Shown here in pieces: positions 21,061 to 32,811 of a DNA stretch of 64,000 nt. The notes beneath the pieces are model-generated. The model saw only the letters and a list, made by a program, of their open reading frames with translations. It was not told the DNA's origin and searched no databases. The stretch comes from Dryocosmus kuriphilus. Lineage: Eukaryota > Arthropoda > Insecta > Hymenoptera > Cynipidae. The stretch is taken from the NCBI GenBank assembly GCA_038277395.1, contig CM076192.1:193192863-193256862 (forward strand), written 5' to 3'. Within the stretch, counting starts at the first letter, position 1. Each line of letters begins with the position of its first letter. The position numbers and the translations under genes were made by a program.

Positions 21061-21640
21061 AATTCAAGACGGAATTTAAATATAAATATAATATTAGATA
21101 CGTCTTTTATTAAAATGTCCAAAAATTTTGTTTCTAAATTAACTTTCTTACATTCATTTAACTGTTCCAATCTTGGTTAAAAATTCGTCCTTTTCAGTTG
21201 AAAATGTAACTATTTCTTTTGGAAATGCAAGTATTTTGTTAATAGTTCATCTTTGGTTGAAAGTTCAACTGTTTTGCTGAAAAATAATTCTTTTGTCGAC
21301 AATTTATGTTTCTTGAGCCGGAATTCAATTGTTTCTTCGAAAATTCTTTCAAGATTGATATTTCAACTATTGCTGGTTAAAAAAAAAAATTTTTTGGTTT
21401 AAGTCGATTATAAATTTTCGAAAGAGAATTCATTCTTTTAATTGAAAATTCGATTATTTTACTCAAAATTGCTCTTTTTTTAGTTAAAGCTTAAAATATT
21501 ACATTAAAAATTCATTTTCATTGTTGCAAATATAAGCATTCTTTATGAAAAATTCATTTTTTTGTTGAAAATGTAACGTTTCTCATCAGATTTTAAATTA
21601 AGTGCTTGAACTCTTCAGCCTAAGCCATTCGAGGTTGTGG
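21061..21640 (-). repeat. degenerate AT-rich repeat, opposite orientation
   Basis: From about 21060 the same motif reads GGTTGAAAATTCAA on the plus strand, so polarity switches once and then holds up to the first micro-exon unit. 21130-21990 also matches 29650-30470, including the micro-exon. Confidence 0.5.
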
Positions 21641-21954
21641 TTGTGAATTTCCAACAGAAATCAACATTTTTCAACCAAAATCATCACCTAATATGACTTA
21701 CCATAGACGCCTTTCTCAAACCCAGTGCAAAAATGGGTTTATTTAACGTTAGATTGACAAAAAAGAGATTCAGGATTCCCTAACATAACCTAAAATAATT
21801 GAAACTTGTAAATTTATGATTTTGGTCGTAAAGGTTTAGTTGAAGCGAAAATTCACTAACAAAACGTCCAATTGGTTACACTTACAAGGACGAAAGTATG
21901 ATTGTGTTCGTTGAAAAAATTGGTAATAATATATCTCTATTTTCATTTTTTCAG

Positions 21955-21987
21955 ATCCACAGCCGCCGCCACCGGTGATACCTACAA
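21955..21987 (+). CDS. micro-exon 1 of a tandem-exon gene (33 nt)
   Basis: The acceptor is TTCATTTTTTCAG and the donor GTAATT. In phase 1 (one base from the previous exon) it encodes DPQPPPPVIPT. Phase 0 hits a stop; phase 1 is the only phase open in all four micro-exons. It lies in the first of four duplicated intron-exon units: its intron flanks (21600-21950 and 21990-22140) match those of the later units, for example CCATTCGAGGTT, CCCAGTGCAAAAATGG and the GTAATTA that follows. Lengths divisible by three with matching phases mean the exon can be skipped or included without a frame change. The gene's first and last exons are not identified. Gene identity unknown. Confidence 0.55.
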
Positions 21988-22309
21988 GTAATTAAAAAAT
22001 TATTTAAATTAAAATATAAAATCAACAGTAATTAGTTAATAAAATACACATAAATATAAGATTCAAAATTTTGATGACGTTAATGAGGACAAAAATAATA
22101 TGACTAAACTAATGGAACCCCATAAAAAACATAGTTTAGGTTTGGAAAATTTTTTTTTTTTTTACTCTAACTGAACTTTCACATTTTAGTTTGAGAATTC
22201 ATCGTATTTAGTTGAAAACTGTTTTTATTAAAAATAGGATTTTTCGTTGAAAAATGAGTTTTCCTAAAACAAAAATACAGATATGGTGTACAGTGTCCTG
22301 GAAATGTAA

Positions 22310-22395
22310 TTTCAAAGGAAAAATCTGAGACTTCAATCGCTGACAGGTGGACGCCTTCTAGATTGATTAGAAGTGAGCATCTGTGACTCACGACA
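22310..22395. repeat. 85-bp direct repeat flanking the Gypsy-type segment, left
   Basis: GACTTCAATCGCTGACAG, GCCTTCTAG and GATTAGAA recur at 27528-27613 in the same orientation, about 5.2 kb apart. They lie outside the retroelement, within the duplicated intron units. Confidence 0.7.
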
Positions 22396-22559
22396 ATTCC
22401 ATCCCTCCTGGGTAATGCCTGCTAACCTTGATGATCAAATAAAGAAGCGAGTGTGACTGTGAGTTCTGGACGCCCTAAGGTAAAGCTAGTCCTAACCTAA
22501 ATGAAAAAAGTGTCGTGCTTTTCAGCAGCCCTAACTTAAAACAATATTTATATAGCGGG

Positions 22560-24898
22560 TAGCATGCGGTAGCTTCAATTATTTACAGATTACGCCCCTT
22601 GCGAGATGCGTATGGCCGAGCATCACGGTACGCAACCGAATTACGTGCTCGGATGCGGTAAATCTCCTTGAATTACCAGTCCTTTCTCAGGAACGTGAAT
22701 TCTTGTTGTTGAGAACAATGGAGTGGTCTCAGTTTGCTGGTTTTCGTCGTGGCACGCTTGTTCAGCGGCGTACTCTTCCTCGCTTTCGTCCGTCAGGAGC
22801 AACTGTCTGTCGGCTCTTGGTTTGCGAATTGTGAGCCTCTGTTGGGCTCCTTACTGATGACGGTTTTGGTAGAACACTCGTTCGATAGGCGCGACTGTAC
22901 GTCCGCTCCCGGCTCACGGACTGTGAGTGTTTGTAGTGTCTCCATCCTGTCGGCGGTTTCGACAGGACCCTCGTTCGTTACGAGCGGCTGCTCTTCGGCT
23001 CCCGATAAAGGCTTCCGTGTGGCTCTGGTATTAGTGCACTGCTCTGACTTGGTACAGGGCCTGATGCTGGTGAGCCATATTCTTCCGTTCCATCTTCTCA
23101 GTGGTAGATTCCTCGTTGATCAGATTTCCATCCAAACTCCATCCACATGGTCGTAGAATGGTTCTCCAAATGAACAGGTAGCTCGGTGTGGTCTCAGCTG
23201 CGACGTTTCGTCGTCGCCAGAGGCCTGAAAGAAAATCGGGTAATTGCTTCTCCCAGGTGCTTTGATTGCCCTGGCGTAGACGGAACCGCAAACCTTTCTT
23301 TATTTCCTGCTTCCGGCGCTCCGCAAAGTTAGCACGTGGTTGATAAACAGGCGTGGTCTACAGTTGACACACCCAATTTTGGCTGGCCTCAGCCCAAAGA
23401 TTACCGGTAAATTGTGGCCATTATCGCCGAGAACACTGCGGGGATAGCCGTAACGTCTAAAGCTTCCTCCTATATATTCTTTATGATGCGTGGTGTGCGG
23501 ATGCCCTGAATGGGAAGGCCTCCACCCATCGGGTAAATAAGTCACTGACGACTAAAATGTATACGGTTTCTTGGCTCATTCGAAGATACGGTGCTATTAG
23601 GTCAACGGCATCCGTTGTCCAAGCCTTCTTGGGTTCTTAGTGGGCCTCTCGACCCCGCACATGTTTGCAGCATATGCATAGGCGGCAGCCTGACATATAG
23701 CGGCGTATCTCCCAGTTCATCACTAGCAAAAAGGAATATTGTCTGATCGAGCGGATGGTTTCTTCGGTACCAGGGTGCCAGCCAAAGCGGCGTAATTGTA
23801 TTCCCAGGTAACTCGTTCCTGTATGGACGCTGGTACCTGTAACCTCCATCTTCCATCCTTGGTATCTCTGCGCCAGAAACCCCTCTCGGTTAGTCGTTTT
23901 CTGTCCTAGAATATTTCGTCCTCTGCTACACGATGTTGGGCATTCTGAAGTTCGCAACACTTGATGGTATCCCGAGGTTTCCCCTGATCCTCCTGTTGGA
24001 CGTCGAAGACCTCCTGGAATAAAGGTAGCGGGGCTAGAGTACTAAGCACAAGAATGGCGACGGCTGCTTTTTCTTGATTGTAGGTGGCGGTGGGTGGCAA
24101 TATCTGCACGATGTCGGGCTCGCCTGGTAACAGCACTCCTGGTTTCGGGTGTCTAGACAGAGCGTCCGGCAACTCGTTATCTTTGCCGGGCATGTATTCG
24201 ATTGTGCGCGGAAAACGACTGAGAAATAAGTCCAAACGCGTGAGGTTGTCCCACGTACATTTTGGATGCTCCAACCATATCAATATTTTACAGTCTGTGC
24301 GTAAAGTCAATGGACGATCTTCCAGAAACAGCCCATATCGTTTTATTGCCCATAGGATTGCGATACACTCCTCTTCATTGCAGCGATAGCGTGTTTCGTT
24401 GGGTGAAAATTTGGTGCTGGCGAAAGAGATGATCCGCCGTTTCCAGTGTGTTTGAGAGTGACTGCTCCTTTCAGCAATATGGTAGCCCCTACTGTAGCTA
24501 GTGGGGTAGGAGGAGGACTAGGATGTTGATTCTGAATTTCTAGCTTCGTGGGCACGGCTCTATATACAAAATTCTCGGAAACTATTGTGGCGATCTCAGC
24601 GATCACCTCCCTGTTGCCTTGCAGGTCCCCGGTCCCGCAGTAGATTTTCGAGCTTGTATCACGGGTCAGTCTAGGTGAAAGTGCCGCTCTGGGTAATAAT
24701 GGCACTGTTGCAAAGGCTGTGGATGGTGTGCTCCTGCTGCTGTAGCGTTGGTACCGCCGTTTGGTACCGTCGTTGTAGCTTTACTCTGGTTGTATCTTTG
24801 GCCGTCCTTTGGACGGTGTCGGTAAGCGCATCAATGGTTCTATTTCAAACCTTTGAAAGACAGATGAAGAGTATCTGATCCCCACGTTGTGCACCAAA
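22560..24898 (-). pseudogene. Gypsy-type retroelement, RNase H and integrase remains
   Basis: Minus-strand pol pieces in order are the RNase H region (FSPNET..., LRTDCKILIWLEHPKC, YMPGKDNELPDALSRHP at about 24390-24160), an integrase zinc region (MSGCRLCICCKHV near 23690), integrase core pieces in different frames (YILVVSDLFTRWVEAFP and RYGYPRSVLGDNG near 23560-23430), and a C-terminal tail to about 22570. Protease and reverse transcriptase are missing: the frame upstream of RNase H joins directly to a gag-like segment at 24430-24870. Many frameshifts and stops show that the copy is dead. No 3' LTR was recognised. A primer-binding-site-like TTTGGTGCACAACGTGGGG lies at about 24880-24898 (minus). 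Confidence 0.7.
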
Positions 24899-26051
24899 TT
24901 GATATATGCCTCCCACACTTGAAGGGTGTAGGGGGTCTATTAATGACGTGGAGGAATGGTTCCTCGATAAAGAAAGAAATGGGGTTACCCCGAGGAGGGT
25001 GTGCAGGATGAGCAGTCGGGGGTCGAGGATAGTGACATACCGGGTAGGAAGGGAGGGGAGGTATTACCCGGAGGAGCGTACAATGTCGTGGAACGTATTG
25101 CTAGTTCGCCCGATTTTCGAGGGCGAGCGAAGGGCGAGAGGGCGCATAAATTGGAAAGAGGATCGTGAACGGAACCCCGCGATACATAGAAAAGAATTTT
25201 TCTAATACAGACATTCCCACGGCCGTGGATCGCTGGATCGAGAGGGGGGGAGGTGTTGACTGCGCTCGCGATGTCGCCTCACATAAACTTTTTCCAGAGT
25301 TAGCGGCCGTTCATGTCCGTCAAGCCCGGAATAAGCTTTGATGATTTTTTTTTTTAGAATGGAATCGGAGGGAATATCAGGCAGGGGGGGCGGGATACCG
25401 ATGAATATAGAGATAGGATGAGTAGGAGGATCTAGAAACAGAGCAAGCGGCGTGGGCCTATGAACAGCGAAAGGAACTTACAAATGGCGCGAGAGGAGAG
25501 GGAGGGAAGGACTCTAGAGTGCGATCTGCAGCACAAGAAAGGAGGTCACTGTCTGGGGAAGTAGGAGAAGTTGGGTGAAGTCTTGTAGAAGAGGGGAGAC
25601 ATTTTCCAGGAGTTAGAGGCTTCTGTGTGAGTACCGCGAACATGGAGGTATCGTGTGGAAGTCTGATGGCCGGGCTTTGAAAATGAAAAATTTCGGACGG
25701 CAGTGGAAGCCGTTCCTCTGGAGGGACAAGGAGAATGAGAGGTACCTTGGGAGGTGAATCGCAAGGTGTCGAATCCCTTGAAACCGCACTAAGAGAGATG
25801 TCGTCGGGCTTCAACTTGATGGGAGTAAAACCGAGGCGAGGCTCGGTGAAGAAAGGCGGGATGTGGAGCACCCATGGATGGTTAATACACGCCTTACCTC
25901 AATTTGAGCCCGGCATATCCTTCTATTGCGTTGCGCACTGCCTCAGCTAGGCGCCGGCGGACACGTGTGGCTCTACTTGGACCAGCTTTACGGGTTTTCC
26001 TTCCAGGCATGAGTTTCGAGTTTGTCGATGGATGGTCGAGGAGAGCACCAA
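24899..26051 (-). pseudogene. LTR-retroelement leader and gag-like remains, GC-rich
   Basis: Base composition rises sharply here. An ATG at 26010 starts a short basic frame (MPGRKTRKAGPSRATRVRRR, to a stop at 25894), followed in other frames by proline- and serine-rich coding-like text to 25458. This resembles the arginine-rich start of a gag protein. 24899-25450 may be a second LTR belonging to the pol piece below it, because a primer-site-like sequence sits directly beside it. If so, two related elements are fused here. Confidence 0.45.
26031..26050 (-). other. candidate primer-binding site
   Basis: On the minus strand TGGTGCTCTCCTCGACC follows GGTAACAT, as expected for a tRNA primer site just inside a 5' LTR that ends in CA. 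The gag-like ATG is about 20 bp further on. Confidence 0.45.
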
Positions 26052-26620
26052 TGTTACCGTATGACTTCGGGCCAGAGACCTCAAAGGAGCAGGGTGGCGT
26101 TGGGGCTTCGAAGAACACCAGGTGTGCGTTGCTTCGGGCCGCTCGTGAAGCCAGGACAGACACCGCACTTGAGTCGGGATGGTAATGTACACCGAAGACA
26201 AAAATTTGTCTAAGGGCAAAAAGTCACCTTCTCAAATGTGATACACGGGGCCTAGAGGGATACGCAAACACACCGGGATGTAATCGGAAGTATGAGGTTG
26301 AAAAATGTAGAGAGGTTGGGGCTCTAGTCAAATACTAGAAACAAAAGTCAGTTTTAAAACCCAAAAATGTATTCCCAAACAGAGTATCTAATCTCGGTGC
26401 AATGCGAGAGAGTCTCAACGCTATACGGATCTCCTTGCTTATGTTCTGAGTTCAGGAGTCGAACGCCGCTCGCGTGCAAGGGAGGTTTGGCCTGATTGTC
26501 GAAACCGAGAGCGAGCTGGCTTGCTGTTGGGCTTAGTACTACGAACGGAGAGCGTGGCGGGAGGGCCACGCCCTCCTTTCCAAGCGTCGAACGTTGGGAG
26601 CCTGAGACCTTTCAGCCAAT
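26052..26620 (-). repeat. candidate 5' LTR of a Gypsy-type element
   Basis: This GC-rich stretch ends in CA next to the candidate primer site. Its AT-rich core includes TTTTAAAAC near 26350. The outer boundary (near 26613-26640) is an estimate and no second LTR copy was found. Confidence 0.35.
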
Positions 26621-26639
26621 TTATTATAATCATGTGCAA

Positions 26640-27520
26640 AAAGTATTGAATTAATAATAGCAAAAACATAAAAATATACTACTAATTTCGTATTCGGGTT
26701 TTTCCACGCTTTCAAACTCGTACCGCTATTCTACGCCTATTTTTACGGAACTTACATCCTAAACGTAATTAGTTTAATAATATGCCATAGTAGATTTACA
26801 TTTCCTTCACTTTAGCTTCATATATAATATTATATTAACTGTAATTATATATTATTCTATCCATTATACTTATGTAATATTATATTTATTACATCTGTAC
26901 AAAGCGTCATATTGCCTATATTATGAAATTATATTTAACGTATCATGTTAATTTTGCACACAATGTTATTTGTTTATACTCATACAATAATATACTAACT
27001 TGTCTGTTACAAAGGGAAAGAGCAAGGACGATTTTTGCTTCTAAATATTCGCTATAAGGGAAACAAACCTAGCGTACTTCTAAGACAATTAAACAATTAT
27101 CGAATTTCCTCATCCGAATTTCGCTTCATTATTTTCCTACCCCTTTTGAAGTGTACTTATTGTTCTTCATATTTTGTGTATTCATGACGAGAAATGTCGA
27201 GAAAATGTGATCAGGGTTTTCTCAAAGCTTCGCGGCTTGGGGAAAACCGGAAAGTTGATGCGCCCGTGTGTTGAAGATAGACAGGACGCTGGGACTACGT
27301 GAGAAAACTCTGGCATCTAGTCTGCGTCTTCCCGCCGGTACGTTAATTTACACTGCAGCTGTAGGCTTTAGTTCGTAAGGGCCGTTAGGTCATTAAGTTA
27401 AGCTGGCGCGTCGCCATAGTCTTCCTAAAATTTCATCCCTCGGTTATAACAGCGTACTGTCAGATTCTATTTTCTTAATTTTGGAAAGCGATTTGTACCT
27501 GAAAAAGGCTACAGATTGTC
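26640..27520. other. AT-rich stretch, no recognisable gene
   Basis: 26810-26990 is rich in TAATATTATAT. 27200-27440 is more GC-balanced but shows no family resemblance or clean open frame. Confidence 0.4.
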
Positions 27521-27527
27521 ATTGTTT

Positions 27528-27613
27528 GGGTTTCAAAGGCAAAATCCGAGACTTCAATCGCTGACAGATGGAAGCCTTCTAGGAAGATTAGAAATGAGCA
27601 ATTGTAACTCAGG
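27528..27613. repeat. 85-bp direct repeat flanking the Gypsy-type segment, right
   Basis: Second copy of 22310-22395 with about eight differences. It shows that the tandem intron units continue on both sides of the retroelement. Confidence 0.7.
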
Positions 27614-28161
27614 ACAATATCTTGTTTGAAAGTCACGTTTTTTTGCTGAAAGCTGGACTACTGTTTGATCAAGGCTAATATTTTTTTTTTATTCATAAGT
27701 TAGCTGTTTCATTTTTGGTTGATAATTAATTTTTCTGTCTGGAATAGCAATTTTTTTTTTGAAATTCATAGTTAAGAACCAATCTTCCTTGAAAAATTAT
27801 GTTTTTTGTTTTAGTTTTCGAGAATATTTCTTTACTAGCTTCGTCATGGGAAGGCATATTGCACTTTCAGCAAAATAATTAAGGTTTCAAGCAAAAATAT
27901 TTCAGTTTTTAGAAAGTTATTTTTCAACGCAACTGTTTAATTTCTGAACTAAAACAACAGTTTTTAACAAAATATTTGAATTTTGCAGCAAGGGAGGTGA
28001 ATTTTTACCAAAAAGAATTGATGATTTTGGTAGAAATATATAAATTCGGGGCGAAATGTCCATAACATAACCTCAAACGGCTTAAACATACGAATACGAA
28101 AGCACAATTAGGTTCTTTGAAAAAATTTCGTTAATAAAAAATTGCTATTTATTTCATTCAG

Positions 28162-28191
28162 GATCATCTTCTAGGCTAAGGGAGAGAAGAG
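28162..28191 (+). CDS. micro-exon 2 (30 nt)
   Basis: The acceptor is TTATTTCATTCAG and the donor GTAATTAAG. Only phase 1 is open (phase 0 meets TAA, phase 2 meets TAG). With a G from the previous exon in the duplicated units it encodes GSSSRLRERR. It aligns over its whole length with micro-exons 3 and 4. Confidence 0.6.
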
Positions 28192-29006
28192 GTAATTAAG
28201 CAATTATTTAAAATACTATATAAGACAAATGGTGGTTTTAAATATGTAAAATACTCACAAATCTAGGTTTCAAAATTTTGATAACGTTAATGAGGGGCAT
28301 TAATATAACCAAACTAATGAAACCGCATAAAAAAAACGTATATACTTGGTTGGAATTTTCTTTTTACTTTAAGTCAACTTCTACATTTTTTAAAAATTCA
28401 CCATATATAGTTGAAAACTTTTATTTATTAAAAATTCACTATTTTTTTGAAAGTTCAATTTTTTGGGTCAAAAATACAAACATGGCTTATGTTGCTTTGG
28501 AAATGCCTCTTCGTGAACTTTGAGACATTTGTTTGGTTGGAATTTTGACATCCTTTTTGGAAAGTCATGGATTTTGTTCACAATTAATTTTTTGTTGAAA
28601 AAACATATCGTTTGGTTGAAAATCCAACTATGTTCGGTCCAATTTAATCCTTTTTTTTTTTTCGAAATTTAGCTGCTTCATTTTTGGATGAGAAATAATG
28701 TTTCGGTGGAATTTCATCTATTTTTCTGTTTTGAAATTTTATGATTTTGTTGAGAATTAATATTTTTTGGAAGATTCTGCTTTTAAATTAGAAATTCAAC
28801 AATTTTTGTTTCTAAATTAATTTTTTTCCATTTAATTAACTGTTGAATTCTTCCTCAGAAGAAATGATGATCTTGGCTGAAAAGTATTGACTTGGGGCGA
28901 AAATTGCCCAACATAGCCTCAAATGCCTTAAACTTGCAAGTACGAAAGTACAATTGGGTTCGTTGAAAAAACTCATTAACAGAAAATCGCTATTTTCTTC
29001 TTTCAG

Positions 29007-29036
29007 GATCGTCTTCTAAGTCAAGGGAGAGTAGGG
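29007..29036 (+). CDS. micro-exon 3 (30 nt)
   Basis: The acceptor is TTTTCTTCTTTCAG and the donor GTAATTAAAA. In phase 1 it encodes GSSSKSRESR. Both splice sites are conserved relative to its sisters although the surrounding intron has diverged, which suggests use. Confidence 0.6.
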
Positions 29037-30435
29037 GTAATTAAAACATTATTTAGAATTCAATATAGAATGAACATTATTTTATTAATTAAATATTCAT
29101 AAATCTAGGATTTAAAATTTTCATAACGTTAATGTAGACCAATAATATAACATGATTAAATGAATGAAGCTCCATTAAAAAACATACATTTTTGGTTGGA
29201 AAATTATGTTTTTATTTTAAGTCAACTTTTACATTTTTGTTTAAGAATTCACCATATTTGGTTGAAAACTTTTTTCATTAAAAATGCACTATTTTTCTAA
29301 AACATAATTTTTTAGATGAAAAATACAAACATGGCTTATAGCCTCTTGGAAATGTCTTTTCGTGTACTTTGCGGCATTTCTTTAATTGGAATTTTGACTT
29401 CTTTTTTGGAAAGTCATGGATTTTATTAAGAATTAATCTCTTCCTGAAAAGTCATGTTTTCTGATTGAAGATTCAAATATTTTCAATCAAACTTAATCTT
29501 CTTTTTATACAAAGCTAGCTGCATAACTTTTGATTGATAAGTAATTCTCTGCGTGGAATTTAGACCATTTTTTTTTACATTTTAGGATCGTTGAGAATTA
29601 ATATTTTACGAAAAAGTATGTTTTTTTAATAAAAACTCAAATATTTTGGTTTCTAAATTTATTTCTTTTTCATTCAATTACCTGCTCCATTCTTGGTCAA
29701 GAACTCCTCCCTTTTAGTTGAATATTTAACTATTTTTTTGCAAATATAAGCATTTTGTTAATAATACATCTTTGGTTGAAATTTCAACTGTTTTGCTGAA
29801 AAATAATTCTTTTGTTAACAATTTAGGTTTCTTGAGCCGGAATTCTATCGTCTTTTTGAAAATTGTTTCAGGGTTGATAATTCAACTATTGCTGGTTGAA
29901 AAACAATATTTTTTGGTTTAAATCAGTTGTAAATTTTCGAATGAAAATTCATTCTCTTAATCGAAAATTTGACTATTTTATTAAAAATTGGCCTTTTTTT
30001 AGTTTAAGCTAGAATATTCTGAAAAAAATTCATTTTTTCTTTTGAAGATTTAACTGTTTCGAAACTAAAAATACGCAAATTTCGGCTTAAGCCATTCGAG
30101 GTTATGTCTTGGTAACTTTCAACAGAAATCAGGATTTTTCAATCAAAATTATCACCTACTATTACTTAAAATAGACGTCTTTTCCAATCCCAGTGCAAAA
30201 ATGGCCTTTTTTGAGGTTAGATTCACAAAAGAGAGTTTCGGGTATCCTTAGTATAACCTCAAAATACTGATACCTGTACGTTTTTCTGAAAGAACTGATT
30301 ATTTTGGTTGAAAAAATTGATTTGCGCTGAAAATTCTCCAGCATAGCCTCAAATGGCTTAAACTTACTTGTACGAAAGTTCAAATGGGTTCGCTGCAAAA
30401 ATTCGTTGATCAAAAATCGCCTTTTCTTCTTTCAG

Positions 30436-30465
30436 GATCGTCTTCTCGACCAGGGGGGAGTACAG
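30436..30465 (+). CDS. micro-exon 4 (30 nt)
   Basis: The acceptor is TTTTCTTCTTTCAG and the donor GTAATTTAAG. In phase 1 it encodes GSSSRPGGST. It starts GATCGTCTTCT like micro-exon 3. No further copy was found downstream; hairpin-element DNA begins at 30909. Confidence 0.6.
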
Positions 30466-31636
30466 GTAATTTAAGCATTTAATCTACAATATAAAATAAA
30501 TAGTAATTAATTAGTATAAAAATCATAAATCTGGAACTCAAAATTATAATAACGAGAATGGGGGGCAGCAAACTGACTAAATTAGTGAAACTCTACAAAA
30601 AACGTTTACTTTTGTTTGGAAGAATTTTTCTTTCCTTTAAGTGAAAGTTCACATCTTCGTTTGAGTAATCGTCCTATTTAGTTGTGAACTTAACTCAACT
30701 AACTTTCCTTATAACAAAAATAAAAGACGGTTTATAGTGTTTTGGAAATGTCTTTTCATGTACCTTAAAATATTTCTTTTGGTTGGAATTTTTAACTTTT
30801 TTTTTTTTTGGAAAGTCATGGATTTTCTTAAGAATTAATATCTTTTGAATAAATCATATTTTTTGGTTGAAAGCTCAACTATTGCTGGTTTCACGTTAAT
30901 CTTTTTTTTTACATCCTCATCTCAATGAGAAACGTATTAGTTTTGTGTGAAAACTGACATTCCTGGATTTTGTTAAATATCGACGTTTCGTGACCCCCAG
31001 AATAAAAAAAAATAGTCTTTACGTTGATGACTTCTGTCGTTGCCGTCGTTGTTGTTGTCGTTGTTGCTGTTGGCTGAGCCTGTTCCCACGATAACTTTCG
31101 AAGGACTAATCGTATTGGATTGCGCTTTGGCACGCTTCTTTAGGGATAAACGGTAAGGACGAGTTAGTTAATCAGCGGTTTTTGGCCAGTGGTTATGGTT
31201 TTATCCAACAAAAACGGTTTTCACAAAATCAAGAAATCTATTTTCTGGCTGAACGGTGCAAGAGAAAAAAAACGGTGGGGGATAGAATTGTTCACCACAA
31301 AAATATCTACAAATTTTGTATTAACCATTTTTTCATAAAATGCACGGTTTGTGTTCTAATCGAGAAAACGTTATTAAAAATCGAAAATTCAAACTTCCTG
31401 CTAAAATATGCAAGATACAAAAAAAATGATAATTTGAAAAGTTGTTCATGTTAAAAATATCTGCAAATTTGTTCTACATCATTTTTTTGAACAGACGCGT
31501 ATTTTTTGAGTTATTCGTGAAATACATTATTAAATACAAGCAAATCCACTTTTCAGCAAAATTATGCGAGATACGAGAAAATATTAACAAGCAGAATCGT
31601 TCACCTTAAAAAGATCTACAAATTTGCCTAAAGCTA

Positions 31637-32811
31637 CGAGGGTGGGCTGAAAAGTTTCCGACCTAACAATAATACAAGACATTTTTTCTTAATTATTTTT
31701 TGTATTTTTCTACATAGTCTCCTTGTAACTTTACATACTTCTCCCAGCGATGCTCCAATCTCTCTAACCCGTCCAAATAGTACTCAGCGTTTTTCTCTGC
31801 AAAATGATTGTTCACGAAGGTGATTGCCTCCTCATTTGTCGAAAACCTCTGTCCTCCGAAGGCAGTTTTTAGATGAGGAAACACAAAGAAGTCGCATGGG
31901 GCTAAATCTGGTGAGTAAGGCGGATGGTCAAGCAGTTCAAACTGTAATTCATGGATTTTCGCCATGGCGACCGCTGAGGTGTGAGACGGCGCGTTGTCTT
32001 GGTGAAACAGGATTTTCTTTTTCTGCAAATGTGGCCGTTTTTTGCAATTTCTGCCTTCAGCTTGTCAAGTATGATGCGTAGTATACACCTGTAATGGTTT
32101 TTCCATTTTGAAGATAATCGATTAAGATAACTCTATGACTATTCCAAAAAGCAGTCGCCATCACTTTCCCAGACGAAAAAACAGTTTTTGCTTTTTTTGG
32201 AGCCGGTTCACCCTTTGCAGTACATTCTTTTGACTGTATTTATGTTTCGCGCATATAATGGTGTATCCATGTTTCATCTACAGTAATTAATCGGCGCCAA
32301 AACTCGGACTTATTGCGCCTAAACTGCACCTAATGAGCGTTGGAAATGTTCATTCGAACACGTTTTTGGTCTAACGTGAGCAAACGTGGCACCGAACTCG
32401 CGGACAGCTTTCTCATGCCTAAATCTTGATTTAATATGTGATAAACACGTTCTTTGGACACTTTCGTAACCTCTGCTATCTCTCTTACCTTAATTCGGCT
32501 GTCGTCTAGCACCATTTTGTGAACTTTAGCAATGTTATCGTCAGTAGTTGCAGTTTTTGGACATCCCGAACGTTCATCGTCTCCCAAGCTCTTACGCCCA
32601 CGTTTAAATTCAGCTTCCCAAAATTTCACTGCATTTCACAAAAACACTCACATCGACTTACTCAAACGACTGTCAACTAAAAACTGCGCGTCCAAAGTGG
32701 CTGAAACTTTGGTGGGTAACTGTCAAAAGATGCACAATTACACTCACTAGCTTTCATTGACGAGCGCTGCTATCTTCATGTTGAGATCGGAAACTTTTCA
32801 GACCACCATCA
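31637..32811 (-). mobile_element. mariner family C, inserted in a hairpin element
   Basis: The left end is CGAGGGTGGGCTGAAAAGTT and the right end its inverted match GGAAACTTTTCAGACCACC, with TA on both sides (31635-31636 and 32812-32813). Removing it restores the hairpin-element sequence. Confidence 0.88.
31693..32680 (-). pseudogene. mariner family C transposase, dead
   Basis: The N-terminal part (VKFWEAEFKRGRKSLGDDER to VRMNISNAH, 32629-32330) and the C-terminal part (KILFHQDNAPSHTSAVAM, YSPDLAPCDFFVFPHLK, ending GDYVEKYKK at 31693) are readable. The middle, which should carry the first catalytic Asp, is broken by frameshifts, and the first ~40 residues are missing. The second and third Asp (HQDNAPSH and DLAPCDFF) are intact with mariner spacing. 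The lesions make it inactive. Confidence 0.85.

Larger units (their letters stand above)
27620..30900 (-). repeat. tandem intron units built of degenerate AT-rich repeat
   Basis: Three units of about 0.85-1.45 kb, each ending in a micro-exon, share TTCAAAATTTTGATAACGTTAA after the donor and CGTACGAAAGT-like text before the acceptor. The filler between consists of GGTTGAAAATTCAA-type repeats. Confidence 0.6.

Noticed and set aside
23031..24705. Several plus- and minus-strand frames of 80-140 residues treated as separate genes
   Set aside because: They are pieces or antisense shadows of one frameshifted Gypsy-type pol region.
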